This document shows, piece after piece, positions 9,207 to 19,796 of a stretch of 64,000 nt of DNA. How positions within the stretch are numbered: position 1 is the first letter of the stretch; each line of letters begins with the position of its first letter. Under the pieces are notes generated by a model. That model made no database searches. It was not told where the DNA came from and saw nothing but the letters and a program-made list of their open reading frames with translations. This stretch comes from Entamoeba invadens IP1 (lineage: Eukaryota; Evosea; Mastigamoebida; Endamoebidae). The stretch spans positions 249,309-313,308 of the forward strand of contig NW_004191832.1 in assembly GCF_000330505.1 (NCBI RefSeq). Reading direction: 5' to 3'. The translations under genes were made by a program, and so were the position numbers.

Positions 9207-10721
9207 ATGTTGTTGTTTCTTTTTATACTTCCTCTCTTTGCTGAAGACCCCGTTTTATTTTGTTACAACAAAGACGCCTGTGATGCAAGTAAATGTGGAG
9301 AATATGCCTTTGTTGTTCCCAATGAATGTTACGCTATTTCAAGTACCTCATCGTTTAAAGTGACACTTACCGACGACACGCGACTGAAAGGGAAACAGAC
9401 TTTCTACTCTGATAATGTCTGTACCACACAAGTTGGCACAGTAAACGCAGAGATCACACGTACGCTTCCGACGGGGTATATAGCAACGAAGACTTATGAT
9501 TATAAGACAACTGGTACTACAACTCTTCAGACGTATTACTATGAATACGTCGACGTACAGACTAAATACGTCTTAACAACGCGTGGGATAGTCGTTGAGA
9601 ATTATAATGGGGGGTGTGAAGCAAACGATATCATTGCAGAGCTTCAAACACAAATCACGTGCAAAGTCCAGTTCACCGATTCCAATGGATTTCTAGCCAC
9701 ATTTGATTGCACTCCACTCGATGAGAATGCACTAGGCACTTATGTCGAAGGAGACGCCAACGGCTTATTCAAAACATCAAACACTTCTGTCCCCAAAACA
9801 AACCCACCAACTGCAGAAAAGGCCGAATTTGTGATTGTCACCTCCACTGGAAGTGCTCAGAAGTTTGTCTGTGAAAACAAATTGTGTCGTCTCCAACTTG
9901 ATGTCCCTGTTGTGAAATATAGTGAAGACAACGTGCTTGCCACAGCAATTAATGGAGATGTAACACAGTATTTCATGTCAAATTGTGTCATGTCGAAATC
10001 TGCTGTTCTCATTGGGAATGATCTGCACTATGTGAAATACACAGACACCGACTGCACTGATATGGCAAGTGCGACAATACTCACTTCAATCTCTTCTTCA
10101 ACTTGGAAACCTACTGGAAGTGATTTGGAATATACCATTAAACTGGTAGTACATGTGGATACCAGTGGGACTATGTACTTCTCTGAAAGCGACATATCGT
10201 ATATTAAATATACAGTCAACTTGTGTCAAAAGACTCAACCAACGGAATCAAGGAAATACACTCTTATGGCAAAGGGAACGCCAGTCGACAATGCTATCTT
10301 GGTCGAGTTAACTTACACTAATGAGAAGTGCGAGGGTGCTCTTTACACGACTTCTAATGCTTTGAAAACGAATAAGAATTTCGTCGTACCAACAGACAAA
10401 CAACTTCCGATGTACAAGTTGAGTGAAGAGTCGTGCGGATTGACTAACATAGAACAAGCAAACACTGTGTCCTACGCGGTGATGAATAAATGTGTCGAGA
10501 AGGCTCTTCATGTCATCGAAGAGTCTAAACTGACGATGAAAAAATTCACCGACGAGAAATGCTCGACCGGGGGAGTCGTACAACATCAGATGGATTGCGA
10601 CAAATGCTCCAACGACTTTTATTACTTGAAATGTGACTTGCCAGCACCAATCAATCCAAGTGACAATTCACAGTTCATTTGTGTCATGGTGATGACACTT
10701 TTCTTCATCATTTTGATGTAA
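9207..10721 (+). CDS. Secreted Cys-containing surface protein, probably GPI-anchored
   Basis: 504 residues. The N-terminus is a short signal peptide (MLLFLFILPLFAED). The C-terminus ends in a hydrophobic run (FICVMVMTLFFIILM) with no basic tail, preceded by small polar residues (PSDNS), which suits a GPI-attachment signal. The body is Thr/Lys/Asp-rich with scattered cysteines. At least three degenerate modules have the pattern of a cysteine strand followed about 20 residues later by YTDTDC, YTNEKC or FTDEKC, suggesting repeated small disulphide domains. No known enzyme motif recognised. It should be displayed on the plasma membrane; ligand or role unknown. Confidence 0.75.
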   Translation: MLLFLFILPLFAEDPVLFCYNKDACDASKCGEYAFVVPNECYAISSTSSFKVTLTDDTRLKGKQTFYSDNVCTTQVGTVNAEITRTLPTGYIATKTYDYKTTGTTTLQTYYYEYVDVQTKYVLTTRGIVVENYNGGCEANDIIAELQTQITCKVQFTDSNGFLATFDCTPLDENALGTYVEGDANGLFKTSNTSVPKTNPPTAEKAEFVIVTSTGSAQKFVCENKLCRLQLDVPVVKYSEDNVLATAINGDVTQYFMSNCVMSKSAVLIGNDLHYVKYTDTDCTDMASATILTSISSSTWKPTGSDLEYTIKLVVHVDTSGTMYFSESDISYIKYTVNLCQKTQPTESRKYTLMAKGTPVDNAILVELTYTNEKCEGALYTTSNALKTNKNFVVPTDKQLPMYKLSEESCGLTNIEQANTVSYAVMNKCVEKALHVIEESKLTMKKFTDEKCSTGGVVQHQMDCDKCSNDFYYLKCDLPAPINPSDNSQFICVMVMTLFFIILM

Positions 10722-10986
10722 TACGGTCTTTTGTGTTCTTGAGGTTTAATTGAAATATGTTAGGGAAAAGTACTCTCACTGCGATGAATTTTGAGTAAGA
10801 TTTTTGTAACAAATAATGACTGGTATTTCCATACTATTTATGTAAAATATTTCTTAAACAAATAAACCACAGATTAACAACTACAATGTGTAAGATAATT
10901 CTTATTGAAACAGATAGTCAGAAAGGAGTACATTTAGCTAACATAAAAATGAAGTAAAAAAGAGAGAAAACTCGAAAACATCAGAA

Positions 10987-11289
10987 ATGGAAGAAGAAGT
11001 GAAGGCCCTAGTTGACGGACCATTCCAATTACTTACGGAAGCCGTTGAAAAGCACAGTCAAGTGATCATCAACTGTCGAAATAACAAAAAGCTTGTCTGT
11101 CGCGTGAAAGCGTTTGATCGGCATTTCAACATGGTCTTAGAGAATGTTAAAGAGTATTGGACGGAGATGCAGAAAATGCCTGAAGGGAAACCAAAGCCTA
11201 AAACATGTCATAGAAATGTGAGCAAGATGTTTCTTCGTGGTGATTCCGTCATCATTGTAGTGAAGGCGCCAGAAAGTTTATCTAAGTGA
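10987..11289 (+). CDS. SNRPD2: Small nuclear ribonucleoprotein SmD2
   Basis: 100 residues, single exon. Sm1 motif: [19 protein letters not shown] followed by [13 protein letters not shown]. Sm2 motif: [14 protein letters not shown]. These are close to the SmD2 consensus, including the conserved NNKK, the D-H-NMVLE turn and the insertion between Sm1 and Sm2 typical of D2 rather than other Sm proteins. SmD2 is part of the heptameric ring on U1, U2, U4 and U5 snRNAs and is required for splicing, consistent with the many introns in this window. Confidence 0.97.
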   Translation: MEEEVKALVDGPFQLLTEAVEKHSQVIINCRNNKKLVCRVKAFDRHFNMVLENVKEYWTEMQKMPEGKPKPKTCHRNVSKMFLRGDSVIIVVKAPESLSK

Positions 11290-11358
11290 CTGTTTTGAGT
11301 TCTAGTCATCTGATTATTTGTCTTCTTTTTTCTTATCATATCTTGTTATTCCATTTCT

Positions 11359-12376
11359 ATGAGTCGTTTGTCAAATACCACTTTTTAACCCTGCCCCTTC
11401 AGTGATACTCTTGAATATAACAGAATGGAAAGAAACTGATCTATAGAGGTCGATTATGTGTCCCTCAAATTTCAAAAAGCAAAGGAAGAGCTTCAAGCGG
11501 TTTGTTTGTAGAGACTTTACTATATTTATAATACATTTATAATATATTAGAGTAATACTAAGAAGTAACTAATAGCATTACCAACAACTTATTAAACACC
11601 TTAAAACACTGCAACAGACGTATCTCAACGCTATGCAACAACCATCACAACAACAACTCCCAGACCCACAACAATTACAAAATCATATCAATTTATTGGT
11701 CAGTTCATACGCGGCCGCTTGCCAAAAATTGGCGGCCGCGCCACAACCACCTTTAGTCATATGTAGAGAGACGTTGGATATGTTCATTGAAAGGACTAAA
11801 GCAAACACAGAGTCGATAGAAGAGACAATGAAGAAGTACGAACAGCTTGAGCAACGGCAAAAGCAAATCATCCAACAGATTAACACCATGGCGGCAACTA
11901 AAACTGAGAGAAAGACGGTCATTGATTACTTGGAGGAAGGCGACGAAGACAATTTCATATCGCAAATAGTCGAGTGGGAGAACGTCAAGTTACTCATCGA
12001 CAACGACTTGACTGAAAAAGCGATTCTCTTCTTGTCGGAGAATCTTTTGAAGCACATTAATGAGACACAGAAGATCGAAGATATCGTTTGTTTCGTTACT
12101 TATAATAATAATAATTATTATAATAATAATTATTACTATTATTATTAATATTATTATTATTATTATTATTATTAAAACTCTTGTGATGACATCTAGTGTG
12201 AGGGGATTATGGGGTTCGTGAAAATGACAACTTTCACACCAACTGCGTACTACCATTTATACGACGCTATTGTAAAGACTATTAAAAGCCCAGCAGTCTC
12301 CGCCGAGGGAACTCCAGCTATTTTAGACGTCTACGACTCGTTTAATACTTCCGCGCCACAACCAATACCTCAATAA
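11359..12376 (+). CDS. Coiled-coil, Gln-rich protein with a 7-base first exon
   Basis: Four exons, 11359-11365, 11447-11499, 11576-12085 and 12197-12376, sum to 750 bases and 249 residues. Exon 1 holds only ATGAGTC; splicing to 11447 makes MSQVDYVSLKFQ. All three introns start GTTTGT and end CTATAG, AATAG and CTAG. Without intron 1 the second exon is preceded by an in-frame TGA. The protein is mostly alpha-helical with predicted coiled coil, a Gln/Pro tract around residues 40-55, a charged segment (YLEEGDEDNFISQIVEWE), and a Pro-rich tail. Intron 3 contains a long (TTA)n run. No family recognised; it could be a complex subunit such as a nucleoporin or ESCRT component, but I have no direct support. 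Confidence 0.75.
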
Positions 12377-12756
12377 GTCATTTTATTATGTGAAAAACAC
12401 GCGAAAACTTTTATAACGATTTTTTGTGATGTTTGAAAAGTGGACGAAAAATTTGGTTTACTATGTTATAGAAGTATTTTTATTAGAAATTATAGTACGA
12501 CAGCAGTATTTTTTTTTATCGAAGAAGCCTTTTTATATAGTTTTTAAATTATATGTGCAAAACTATTTGATAAATAAATTAACGAGCTAAAAATAGAAAT
12601 GTCATAAAAAATTAACGAACAAATTATTATTTTTTTGTGTGTAAATATTGCTTTAATGCACATCATTTCATCTTTTGTACAACTCGTTAAATTTATGACC
12701 TGTTAATAATTCAATGAAGATTAATTGGAAACTCAAAACATTTAAAAGAAGACGAA
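12377..12756. other. Intergenic spacer
   Basis: AT-rich region between two plus-strand genes. No ORF, repeat or structured RNA recognised. Confidence 0.4.
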
Positions 12757-13317
12757 ATGGGCAACAAACCATCAGAAGTTGATCACACTGGTCTTGGTCC
12801 AAATGATTGTAAATTATACACATACGTCCCTGAGTGTTTTATTAATTACACGAAACTGATCTATGACTCCACCGTTACACCATCATATCCAAATGTCATG
12901 TTTCAGGCGATGACGTCATCCCCGTCATTTGTGTTATTCTTCATCTCAGACGGTACAAACGAAATAACAGCGTTTCGAATCTTCACGAAGTCGTCTAATT
13001 TCAATCGCTATGATCTCAACTCCCCAGAGCAAGGATTGAAGCTTGAAAGTCTTGAAGTGTTGATTGTGGCGAATCACTCAGTGCAACAAGGCAAGAATTA
13101 TAAAATAACATTTGGAAATGATTTGTCGATCAGATATTCTAATAATCAAATGACCATTGGACAATTTTGTACACTTGTTTTTGTCGATGGTCATATTACT
13201 TCACTTTACTATCAACCATATTTGGAAGAAGTAAAAAACTTCACCTGTCTCACCGGAGTAAAACCAATTTTTACTACTTTAGTACCAAACAAAGTGTTGA
13301 TTTATTCACTCGAATAA
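12757..13317 (+). CDS. Hypothetical protein with N-terminal MG (possible myristoylation)
   Basis: 186 residues, one exon. It begins MGNKPSEVD, and Gly2 with a Ser/Thr-like residue at position 6 fits an N-myristoylation site; an N-myristoyltransferase gene lies 0.8 kb downstream. The rest is predicted to be beta-rich with alternating hydrophobic strands (SFVLFFISDG, LEVLIVANHS, CTLVFVDGHI) and no transmembrane segment. It resembles no family I can name. A small beta-sandwich attached to a membrane by a lipid is the best structural guess. Confidence 0.6.
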   Translation: MGNKPSEVDHTGLGPNDCKLYTYVPECFINYTKLIYDSTVTPSYPNVMFQAMTSSPSFVLFFISDGTNEITAFRIFTKSSNFNRYDLNSPEQGLKLESLEVLIVANHSVQQGKNYKITFGNDLSIRYSNNQMTIGQFCTLVFVDGHITSLYYQPYLEEVKNFTCLTGVKPIFTTLVPNKVLIYSLE

Positions 13318-14072
13318 GTAACTATTCTTTTTTGACTCTTTTTACTATATAAACTAATATAACTTGTTATGATTCTGTAATTAAAAAAATAAATTATAAT
13401 TGGGTTTAAATTATAGAATTTACTATATAATAAAATAAAGCAAAAAAATGCTCAGAAGACCGTTCATTATCATCACTTATTTCATGTGAGATTGGGTTTA
13501 TTAAAATATCTTCACTGCGATGATAAGAATATTTCATCTTTATTATATATAAGTAATTCGAATATTATTATTATGGGAATTTATATAATATGTCTTGTTA
13601 TTAATATAATAAATTAAAATAAAATAAACTAATATTCTTTATTAATAAAATTTAACGGATCAATACAATTACACATTATACAAGTAATATAACAATAATA
13701 TAATTTAACAAAAAAATACTCCGTTATAAATTCTTTGACTTTACAAAAAAAACTTGATTGTATCTACTTTTTTTTTCGGCATTAGAATCATTTCTATCTC
13801 CTTTTTTAACTTACGTTTTATAATTTGTTTATACAACTAAATATATAATATTTTTCTATTTATTAATAACTAAATAAAATAAAATGACATTTACATGACA
13901 CGTGTTATAAAACATGATATTATAATATTAACTTTTAAATATTTTATACTCTCCCATTTCTTCTTAATTTAATAAGAGTTAGTTTTACTACTAGTTATGA
14001 TTCACGTTTTTATTCCGTCACTTTAGACTTTCAACCATCTGATTAACTAAAAGAATTGTAAACTAATAAATC
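13318..14072. other. Intergenic spacer
   Basis: About 750 bases of very AT-rich DNA. No ORF above 60 codons, no tandem array and no TIR pair recognised. Confidence 0.4.
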
Positions 14073-15437
14073 ATGCCGAGGCAAACCAAGAAGACCACCA
14101 CCAAGAAACCACACACAACCAAACCGGTGACTAAAGTTGAACCATCCCTTGAAGAGACTAAATTAGAAGAGTTACATGACAAGGAGTATGTTCCCCCCAC
14201 AGAGAAAGAGAAATTTATGGAGGAGATTAAGAAGATGCCCGACGGAGCGACGACCTCTGATGCGCGTGATGAAGAGCACAAGTTTTGGCGGTATGAGCCG
14301 GTCATTGGGACTGGTGTAGTTGTTCCGAAGGATTACAACCACCCGATTCAAGAAGATTTGACTGTCGACAAGATATCGAAAGTCCCCGCCAACCTTCCCC
14401 GGGAAGACATGAAGTATGTGATAGTCGATATCGATGACGAGAAAGAGATGGACGACGTCTACAATTTATTAGCGAAGAATTATGTCGAAGATGACGACGC
14501 GACGCTCCGCTTTGACTATAAAATCGACTTCATCAAGTGGTGTCTGAAAGTCCCGAATTACCAGAGGAATTGGTTCATTGGGATTCGGTTGGAGAACACC
14601 AACGAGTTGATTGGCTTCATCACCGGAGTTCCTTCGTTGATCAAAATTTACGACAAGAAAGTCCCCGTCGCAGAGATCAACTTTTTGTGCATCAAAAAGG
14701 AGATGCGGAAGTTCAAATTGGCACCTCTGTTAATTAAAGAAGTCACACGACAAGTCCACTTGTATGGAATATTCCAAGCAGTTTACACGAGTGGGACGGA
14801 CCTCCCGAATGTTGTGTCGACGGCGCAATACTTCCATCGCCCACTCAACCCTAAAAAGCTCGACGCGATTGGATTTTCGTCGTGTAATGAAAGATTGACG
14901 ATGCAGCGTGCTGTGAAGCTCTATAAATTGCCAGACGAGCCAGTTACGCCGGGGTTTAGAAGAATGGAAGTGAAAGACGCGAAGGAAGTCACTGAGAAGC
15001 TTAACATCTTCTTACAAAGGCATCACGACTTGACTGTCTTATTTGATGAGGAGACAGTCATCCACTCGTTTATGACTCGAGAGAACATCGTGGAGAGTTT
15101 TGTGATAGAAAGAGACGGGAAAATTGTCGCGTTCTCTGCGTATTATATCTTACCCAGTTCTATTCTGAACTCGTACGAATATAAGGAACTCTATGTTGCT
15201 TATCAATATTACTACTTCTATGAAGCCGACGTCGACGCAAAGGCATTCTTTAAGGACATGCTGATCTGCGCAAATAAGTCGAAGTGCGACGTATTCAACT
15301 GCTTGAACTTGTCGCAGAACACTAAGTACATTGCAGACTTACTCTTTGTCCCCGGGAGTGGGTATTTGAAGTACTATCTTTACAATTGGGCGTGTCCAAA
15401 GGTTAATCCAGACAAACTCGATATCATCTTACAATGA
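14073..15437 (+). CDS. NMT: Glycylpeptide N-myristoyltransferase
   Basis: 454 residues. A Lys/Thr-rich N-terminus, usual in NMTs for ribosome association, is followed by the catalytic pair of GNAT-like folds. Landmarks are HKFWRYEPV near residue 70, the NWFIGIR strand, VAEINFLCIKKEMRKFKLAPLLIKEVTR (myristoyl-CoA site, described in pieces), GIFQAVYTSG, and YFHRPLNPKKL. The protein ends DIILQ; in NMTs the C-terminal carboxylate is the catalytic base, so the intact terminus matters. It transfers myristate from myristoyl-CoA to N-terminal Gly of proteins such as Arf and many kinases, in the cytosol. Plausible substrates here include the MG-starting protein at 12757. Confidence 0.96.
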   Translation: MPRQTKKTTTKKPHTTKPVTKVEPSLEETKLEELHDKEYVPPTEKEKFMEEIKKMPDGATTSDARDEEHKFWRYEPVIGTGVVVPKDYNHPIQEDLTVDKISKVPANLPREDMKYVIVDIDDEKEMDDVYNLLAKNYVEDDDATLRFDYKIDFIKWCLKVPNYQRNWFIGIRLENTNELIGFITGVPSLIKIYDKKVPVAEINFLCIKKEMRKFKLAPLLIKEVTRQVHLYGIFQAVYTSGTDLPNVVSTAQYFHRPLNPKKLDAIGFSSCNERLTMQRAVKLYKLPDEPVTPGFRRMEVKDAKEVTEKLNIFLQRHHDLTVLFDEETVIHSFMTRENIVESFVIERDGKIVAFSAYYILPSSILNSYEYKELYVAYQYYYFYEADVDAKAFFKDMLICANKSKCDVFNCLNLSQNTKYIADLLFVPGSGYLKYYLYNWACPKVNPDKLDIILQ

Positions 15438-15509
15438 ATAACTCAGTGTGGTGTTGGCATTGGTTTCGTTTCAACTCAGAGAGTCTTAAATAGCTTTAAA
15501 AAGAGTGAA

Positions 15510-16230
15510 TTAATTCGCCGCGGGTTGTGTCTTCTCACCAAAAGCCGTTTTGATGAAGTCTTCTTTAGTCCACTGTCCTTTGGCTGGTTCTAACAATGTG
15601 TAGAGCTTTTCTAGGGCTTTATTGGCATCTTCTTGCTTCTTTCGATATTCAACGACTTTTGCACGAGCTTCGGAGATCGCAAGAGTCACTGAAGCTTCTT
15701 TGATACCAAACTTCTCTAATTCTTTATTAATATTTTTACCTTTTCCCGTGTCAACGTGCTTGGTAACTTCCCCCATCACATCGATTTTTTTCTTTGTGGC
15801 TTCCTCTTTGGCTATGTTATTCAGTTTGGTCGTGTTTGTCTCTAAATAGGAGATTTTCTGCTCAATCTCTTGATCAACACTTTTCTCAAATACCCACGTC
15901 TTGGAAACTTCATATAATAAATGAGCGAGTAAAACTACTGTTTGAAGAGACTCTAACTCACGCTCCGTGTAATCTCTTTGTGTTATTGGATAGTTATTTG
16001 TAGTATATCAATAGTATATTAATAGTATTGAATAGTAAAACAAACGACTTGTTGGTCATCGTCACCAAATTGGCTATATCTCCAATTTTGAGAGTAAATG
16101 ATTCACGGGATTGCTTGAATGATTCGGGATCGGGTTGCTTTTTGACTAACTCAAATTGCTGGACTATCTCTTTTATCATCACTTTCACAGAATCACAAAG
16201 TTTCATTGTTTCTGTCGTTTCAGAAGTCAT
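15510..16230 (-). CDS. Helical hypothetical protein, two exons
   Basis: Exons 16230-16046 and 15975-15510, phase 2, encode 216 residues. The intron is GTTTGT...AACACAAAG, again an AAG acceptor; the joined codon makes KS|DYTERELESL. The ATG at 16230 is preceded by an in-frame TTG only. The protein is predicted to be almost entirely alpha-helical with long amphipathic segments (residues 8-60, 65-110 and 120-190) and no membrane span or catalytic motif. The shape would suit a BAR-like, tethering or scaffold protein, but no family signature is visible, so the function is unknown. It converges on the NMT gene, leaving about 70 bases between stop codons. Confidence 0.7.
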
Positions 16231-16625
16231 CAATCTCCCATTTTTCAGTTTTGCGCTTTGATTTTTCTTCTTTGCTTTTGCTTTGTAGTTTCTTTATTTG
16301 TTTTTGAATTTATTACAATATGCTTTATAGTTTTTGAAATTCAATTACAAATAACAGTTTTTTTTAATAACAAATAGTACTTGATAAAGGAAAACAGTTT
16401 ATTTATTTTTATTAATATATTATTATTTTAAACCAATTATTTATAGATATTTTTTTATTATACTATTATTTTTAATAAACATTATTAATAATAATTTACT
16501 AAATTACAATTAAAAATAACATTCTTAAAATACTAGAAAGTATTAATTTATTTATAATTAAAAATAAAAAAAGAAAACTTCATCGATTTTTGAAGTTTCT
16601 ATCAACTTCATGAATTCAATAGAAG
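16231..16625. other. Intergenic spacer
   Basis: AT-rich spacer between a minus-strand gene and the GNAT gene, so it likely holds two promoters. An ATG at 16609 opens a short frame that does not join exon 2 of the GNAT gene. Nothing else recognised. Confidence 0.4.
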
Positions 16626-17317
16626 ATGTTTACTGTGAGACAAGCACAAGTATGTTCTTTTTAAATTAATTAAATAGAAGTACAATTGTTAACACGAAGC
16701 CTCTTGATTATAATAATATTGTTAAACTCCGATTTGAAAGTTTTATATCATGTCATGATAAAGATTATGAACGAATGATTAAAAGTTCACCCGTTTGTTA
16801 TGTTGCGACGACCGATGATAATAAAGTGATTGGAGTATGTCTGTGTAAACAGTTTGTTGTTGTTTAATAAAAATGTGTAGAAGTTGTAACGCTTAGATCA
16901 CACAATTATCAATTTGGTAACATCGGCATTATAGAAACCCTTTGTGTCCACCGGAAGTATAGAAATATTGGTGTTGGTACACAACTGATAAAAGAGACTG
17001 AGAACGCTTTAATTGAAAATTACGGATGCACAGGGGTGATTCTTCAAGTGCGAATAACTAATAAAGCAGCAAGGCATCTGTATGAGAAAACATTTGGTTT
17101 TGTGTTTGTTTTATAAAGTAAATATATATAAGATGAAACAACAATATCATAGTATGATAATATATTGAGTGCTAGACAACAACAAATACTTGAAGGGTAT
17201 TATGGTAATGAAGACGGACTTTTGATGTATCAAAAGTTTAAGATAAGTCAGTTGGAGAACTCAGATCTGACTTCATTTCGAATTGAGCAGTGGAAAGAAG
17301 ATGTTGCATTTGCTTAA
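16626..17317 (+). CDS. GNAT-family N-acetyltransferase, four exons
   Basis: Best model: exons 16626-16649, 16700-16844, 16884-17103 and 17176-17317, total 531 bases, 176 residues. Exon 1 codes MFTVRQAQ and joins PLDYNNIVKLRFE, a normal GNAT start. Acetyl-CoA motif A is VHRKYRNIGVGTQLI in exon 3. Exon 4 restores the C-terminus, LEGYYGNEDGLLM, as in GNATs. Introns 1 and 3 are GTATGT...CGAAG and GTTTGT...GCTAG. Intron 2 is uncertain: the strongest donor (GTATGT at 16835) gives the wrong phase, and only the weak GTAAAC at 16845 with an AAG acceptor keeps the frame. A small frameshift is the alternative. Substrate unknown; Nat-type protein N-acetylation is possible. Confidence 0.7.
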
Positions 17318-18135
17318 TAAATATTTTTTGTGAATTAGATGTTATTATAAACACTTGTTCTTTTATCTCAAATTAGTTTTACAAAGAATAACGTCTATTG
17401 TTCTTTAACTTGATTATTTAAATCTTTTTTTACTTTATCAGATTAATCCATCAAATTGATTTGTATTATATTCTTGTCATTCAAAAGTGTACAAAGGAGA
17501 TGATGTATTTGAGTGATAAAGTTGTAAAAATTGTATTAATAATTGATTATAATCAATAGAGTGTATTATTTGCAACACCATCTTTTTAAAATGTTGAGTG
17601 ATAACAAATTTACATCAACACTTTATAAATTCCGTCTCGTTTTTTTCATAAGATAATCAATTTAGTTCAAATTCTTTTGTCTAGAAATTTCAAAGATAAT
17701 GATATACATTAACCGAAATAATAAAATGTCTTCCTTCTGTTTTTCCCGTCTTTTTATATGTATATATCCCTTATACAAAAAGGTGAGTATTTCAGAAATG
17801 AAGAACCGTCCACCGTTAATACAAAAATTATCGAAGTGTAAAACTAGAAGAGCTAACAATCCCGTCTTTGTGCTGTAAATCAGGGAATTGTAATTAGTTG
17901 TTATCAAAGTTCGAAAATAATAACACCAAACATCTTTTTGTTGTGAAAATTCAACCCAAATTAGTATTTGTAAAGAACAAGAAATAATTTTAAAACACTC
18001 AAATAAAAACAACGAAATTCTAATGATTTCATGCTCAAGTCCAGTGACTGTTTCATCCAAACACACACATGTTATACACCGAAAAAAGCTAAATTAAAAG
18101 AATAAAGTAGTGAATAATACACAAATTCTATTTGA
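17318..18135. other. Intergenic spacer with an unsupported minus-strand ORF
   Basis: AT-rich. A 134 codon minus-strand frame at 17662-18066 starts at GTG, is Phe/Ile/Leu-rich and has no recognisable domain. It lies just downstream of the gene at 18136 and could be its 3' UTR or decayed coding sequence. Not called as a gene. Confidence 0.3.
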
Positions 18136-18477
18136 TTATATTTTGTTTGCCATTTTGAGCCAGTACTGGAGTGTCGACGCAGACAATTTCGAGAAGACTG
18201 CCGGGTAATTTTCTTTAAGGAAGTGTGTTGCTTTTGTAAGACCCATTTCGCGTGCTTTCAAAACAGCAACTATCCTCTCGGAATCCTTCCACTGCTTTTT
18301 AGCTCGTTGCAGCTTCGAAACAGTCGGCTTCGTCATTTCCAGCCGTGACAATGAACTCCGAGAAACAGAAGACTCAACCAACGCCGAGTTGTCACAGACC
18401 CAGTCGGTGACTTCATAAGACGAGACTGGTGCAAATCGAAAGGCAGAGATGCTTGTGGGGGCGTAAAGAGACTCCAT
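18136..18477 (-). CDS. Small basic protein with helix-turn-helix-like C-terminus
   Basis: 113 residues from the ATG at 18477. The N-terminal half is Ser-rich (SSVSRSSLSRLE). The C-terminal half is basic and helical: KLQRAKKQWKDSERIV, then AREMGLTKATHFLKENYPA, then STLQYWLKMANKI. The spacing of helix, MGLTKAT turn, YP and TLxYWLK resembles Psq/CENP-B type DNA-binding helices, which read as A-xFL-xxYP-xxxSTLxxW. This points to a small DNA-binding protein or a domain remnant of a transposase. The base composition is clearly less AT-rich than its surroundings, supporting real coding. DNA binding is inference only. Confidence 0.55.
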   Translation of the reverse strand: MESLYAPTSISAFRFAPVSSYEVTDWVCDNSALVESSVSRSSLSRLEMTKPTVSKLQRAKKQWKDSERIVAVLKAREMGLTKATHFLKENYPAVFSKLSASTLQYWLKMANKI

Positions 18478-19796
18478 TTGAATTAAACAGATCAATCAAC
18501 ACTTTTATATCGAAAAGAGTGCAAATTTTTGTTTACTCGGCAACCACTCGATACTTCAACTTTTTTGAAAAACTATTCGAATTCTTTTGTATTTTTTTCT
18601 AACAGGTGTTCCACGTCGTTATATTTGCCGATTTTTTCATGTAATAATTGGACAGATCTGTCGGTATTCCCCCATAAAAATGGGATATTGTATCTATTTT
18701 ATCTTTCACAAAAAAGCAGAGTACTCTGCCACGATTTTTTTATACTCGTGTTATCGGTATACTTGCGGGTTTAAGGCCTAATAATCATCCATCAACACAT
18801 CCAAATTGAAAATGACGTCGGGAAACAAAACCAAAAAAAAGCTTTGTTGATTTGACATTCGTTAAAAACGAATGTTTGAAGACTGAAGACAAACGAGCTT
18901 TACAACGCGTACAAAAGACGTAGAATATCGGGAAATTTCTAAATTAAGAACGGCTTTTCAATACAGAAATAGAAATTCCAGTTTAATTATCCGAAAGATT
19001 ATTGCACCACTTTTGGTCAGATAGTCAATTTTTTCTTTGTTTTTTCGATAGTTTTATTTTTAATGAGTTTTTATCGTGTGGTTGATGGTCAAGCATGCGA
19101 TTTTTTTTCGCTCATATCTTTTGGTAATAAACAGCTGTTTTTGCGTGACTCCACAAAACAGCAAGGTTTCCATACGAAGAAACTTCTTTTTGTAACGATG
19201 CAGAATAAAAAAATAAGAGAAAAACTAATGAGTAATTGTGTAAATGTGGGGTTTCGAACTGTAAATGCCGTTTGATTCGGTTTTTACACTGTTTTCCCGA
19301 TTATTTTGACTAAATGATACTTTATTTATTTCGCTTGTTCCATGTTTTATTTGATGTGTTTCACTTTTGGCGGCAGCTCTTAAAAGTTCCCTTATTTTAA
19401 AGTTTCGTTGTAACCATTATTTGAAGTTCTACTCTAGTTTTTATATAATTTGTTTATAGCTTTAAACTAATTCATTGTGAACAAAATGATACAACAACTG
19501 GTGGCTGTTACTTTGTTGCATTATGGAAAAAAATAGTTTATTGAAATCCCACTTAAATTATAAATATGGTTAAATTAATTGAAAATACTTGTTTTTTATA
19601 AGAAAATACCAAGTAAATTCCATTTTTTTCTTTTTTTGTGTCGAAATAAATATTAAAGTAATATAATATTATAATTAAAATTATTATAAACTACAATATT
19701 GATGAAAAAAATTACTTTTGAAAAAATAAAAATAAATAACTGTGTTATTGAAAAGGAAAACTAAAATAATGTTTTACAATGTGTTATTTAAGTTTG
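18478..19796. other. Long intergenic region without supported gene
   Basis: 1.3 kb between two minus-strand genes. The first 800 bases are of mixed composition rather than simple AT-rich sequence, with a 12-codon frame at 18811 and a 70-codon plus-strand ORF (19063-19275), neither with a recognisable domain. An inverted motif ATTCGTT-AAAA-AACGAAT occurs near 18867. It could be a decayed gene or regulatory region. Confidence 0.35.

Noticed and set aside
17662..18066. Minus-strand ORF of 134 codons
   Set aside because: No in-frame ATG start, hydrophobic low-complexity composition and no recognisable family.
19063..19275. Plus-strand ORF of 70 codons starting MSFYRVVDG
   Set aside because: No domain, no splice context and no neighbouring exon to extend it.
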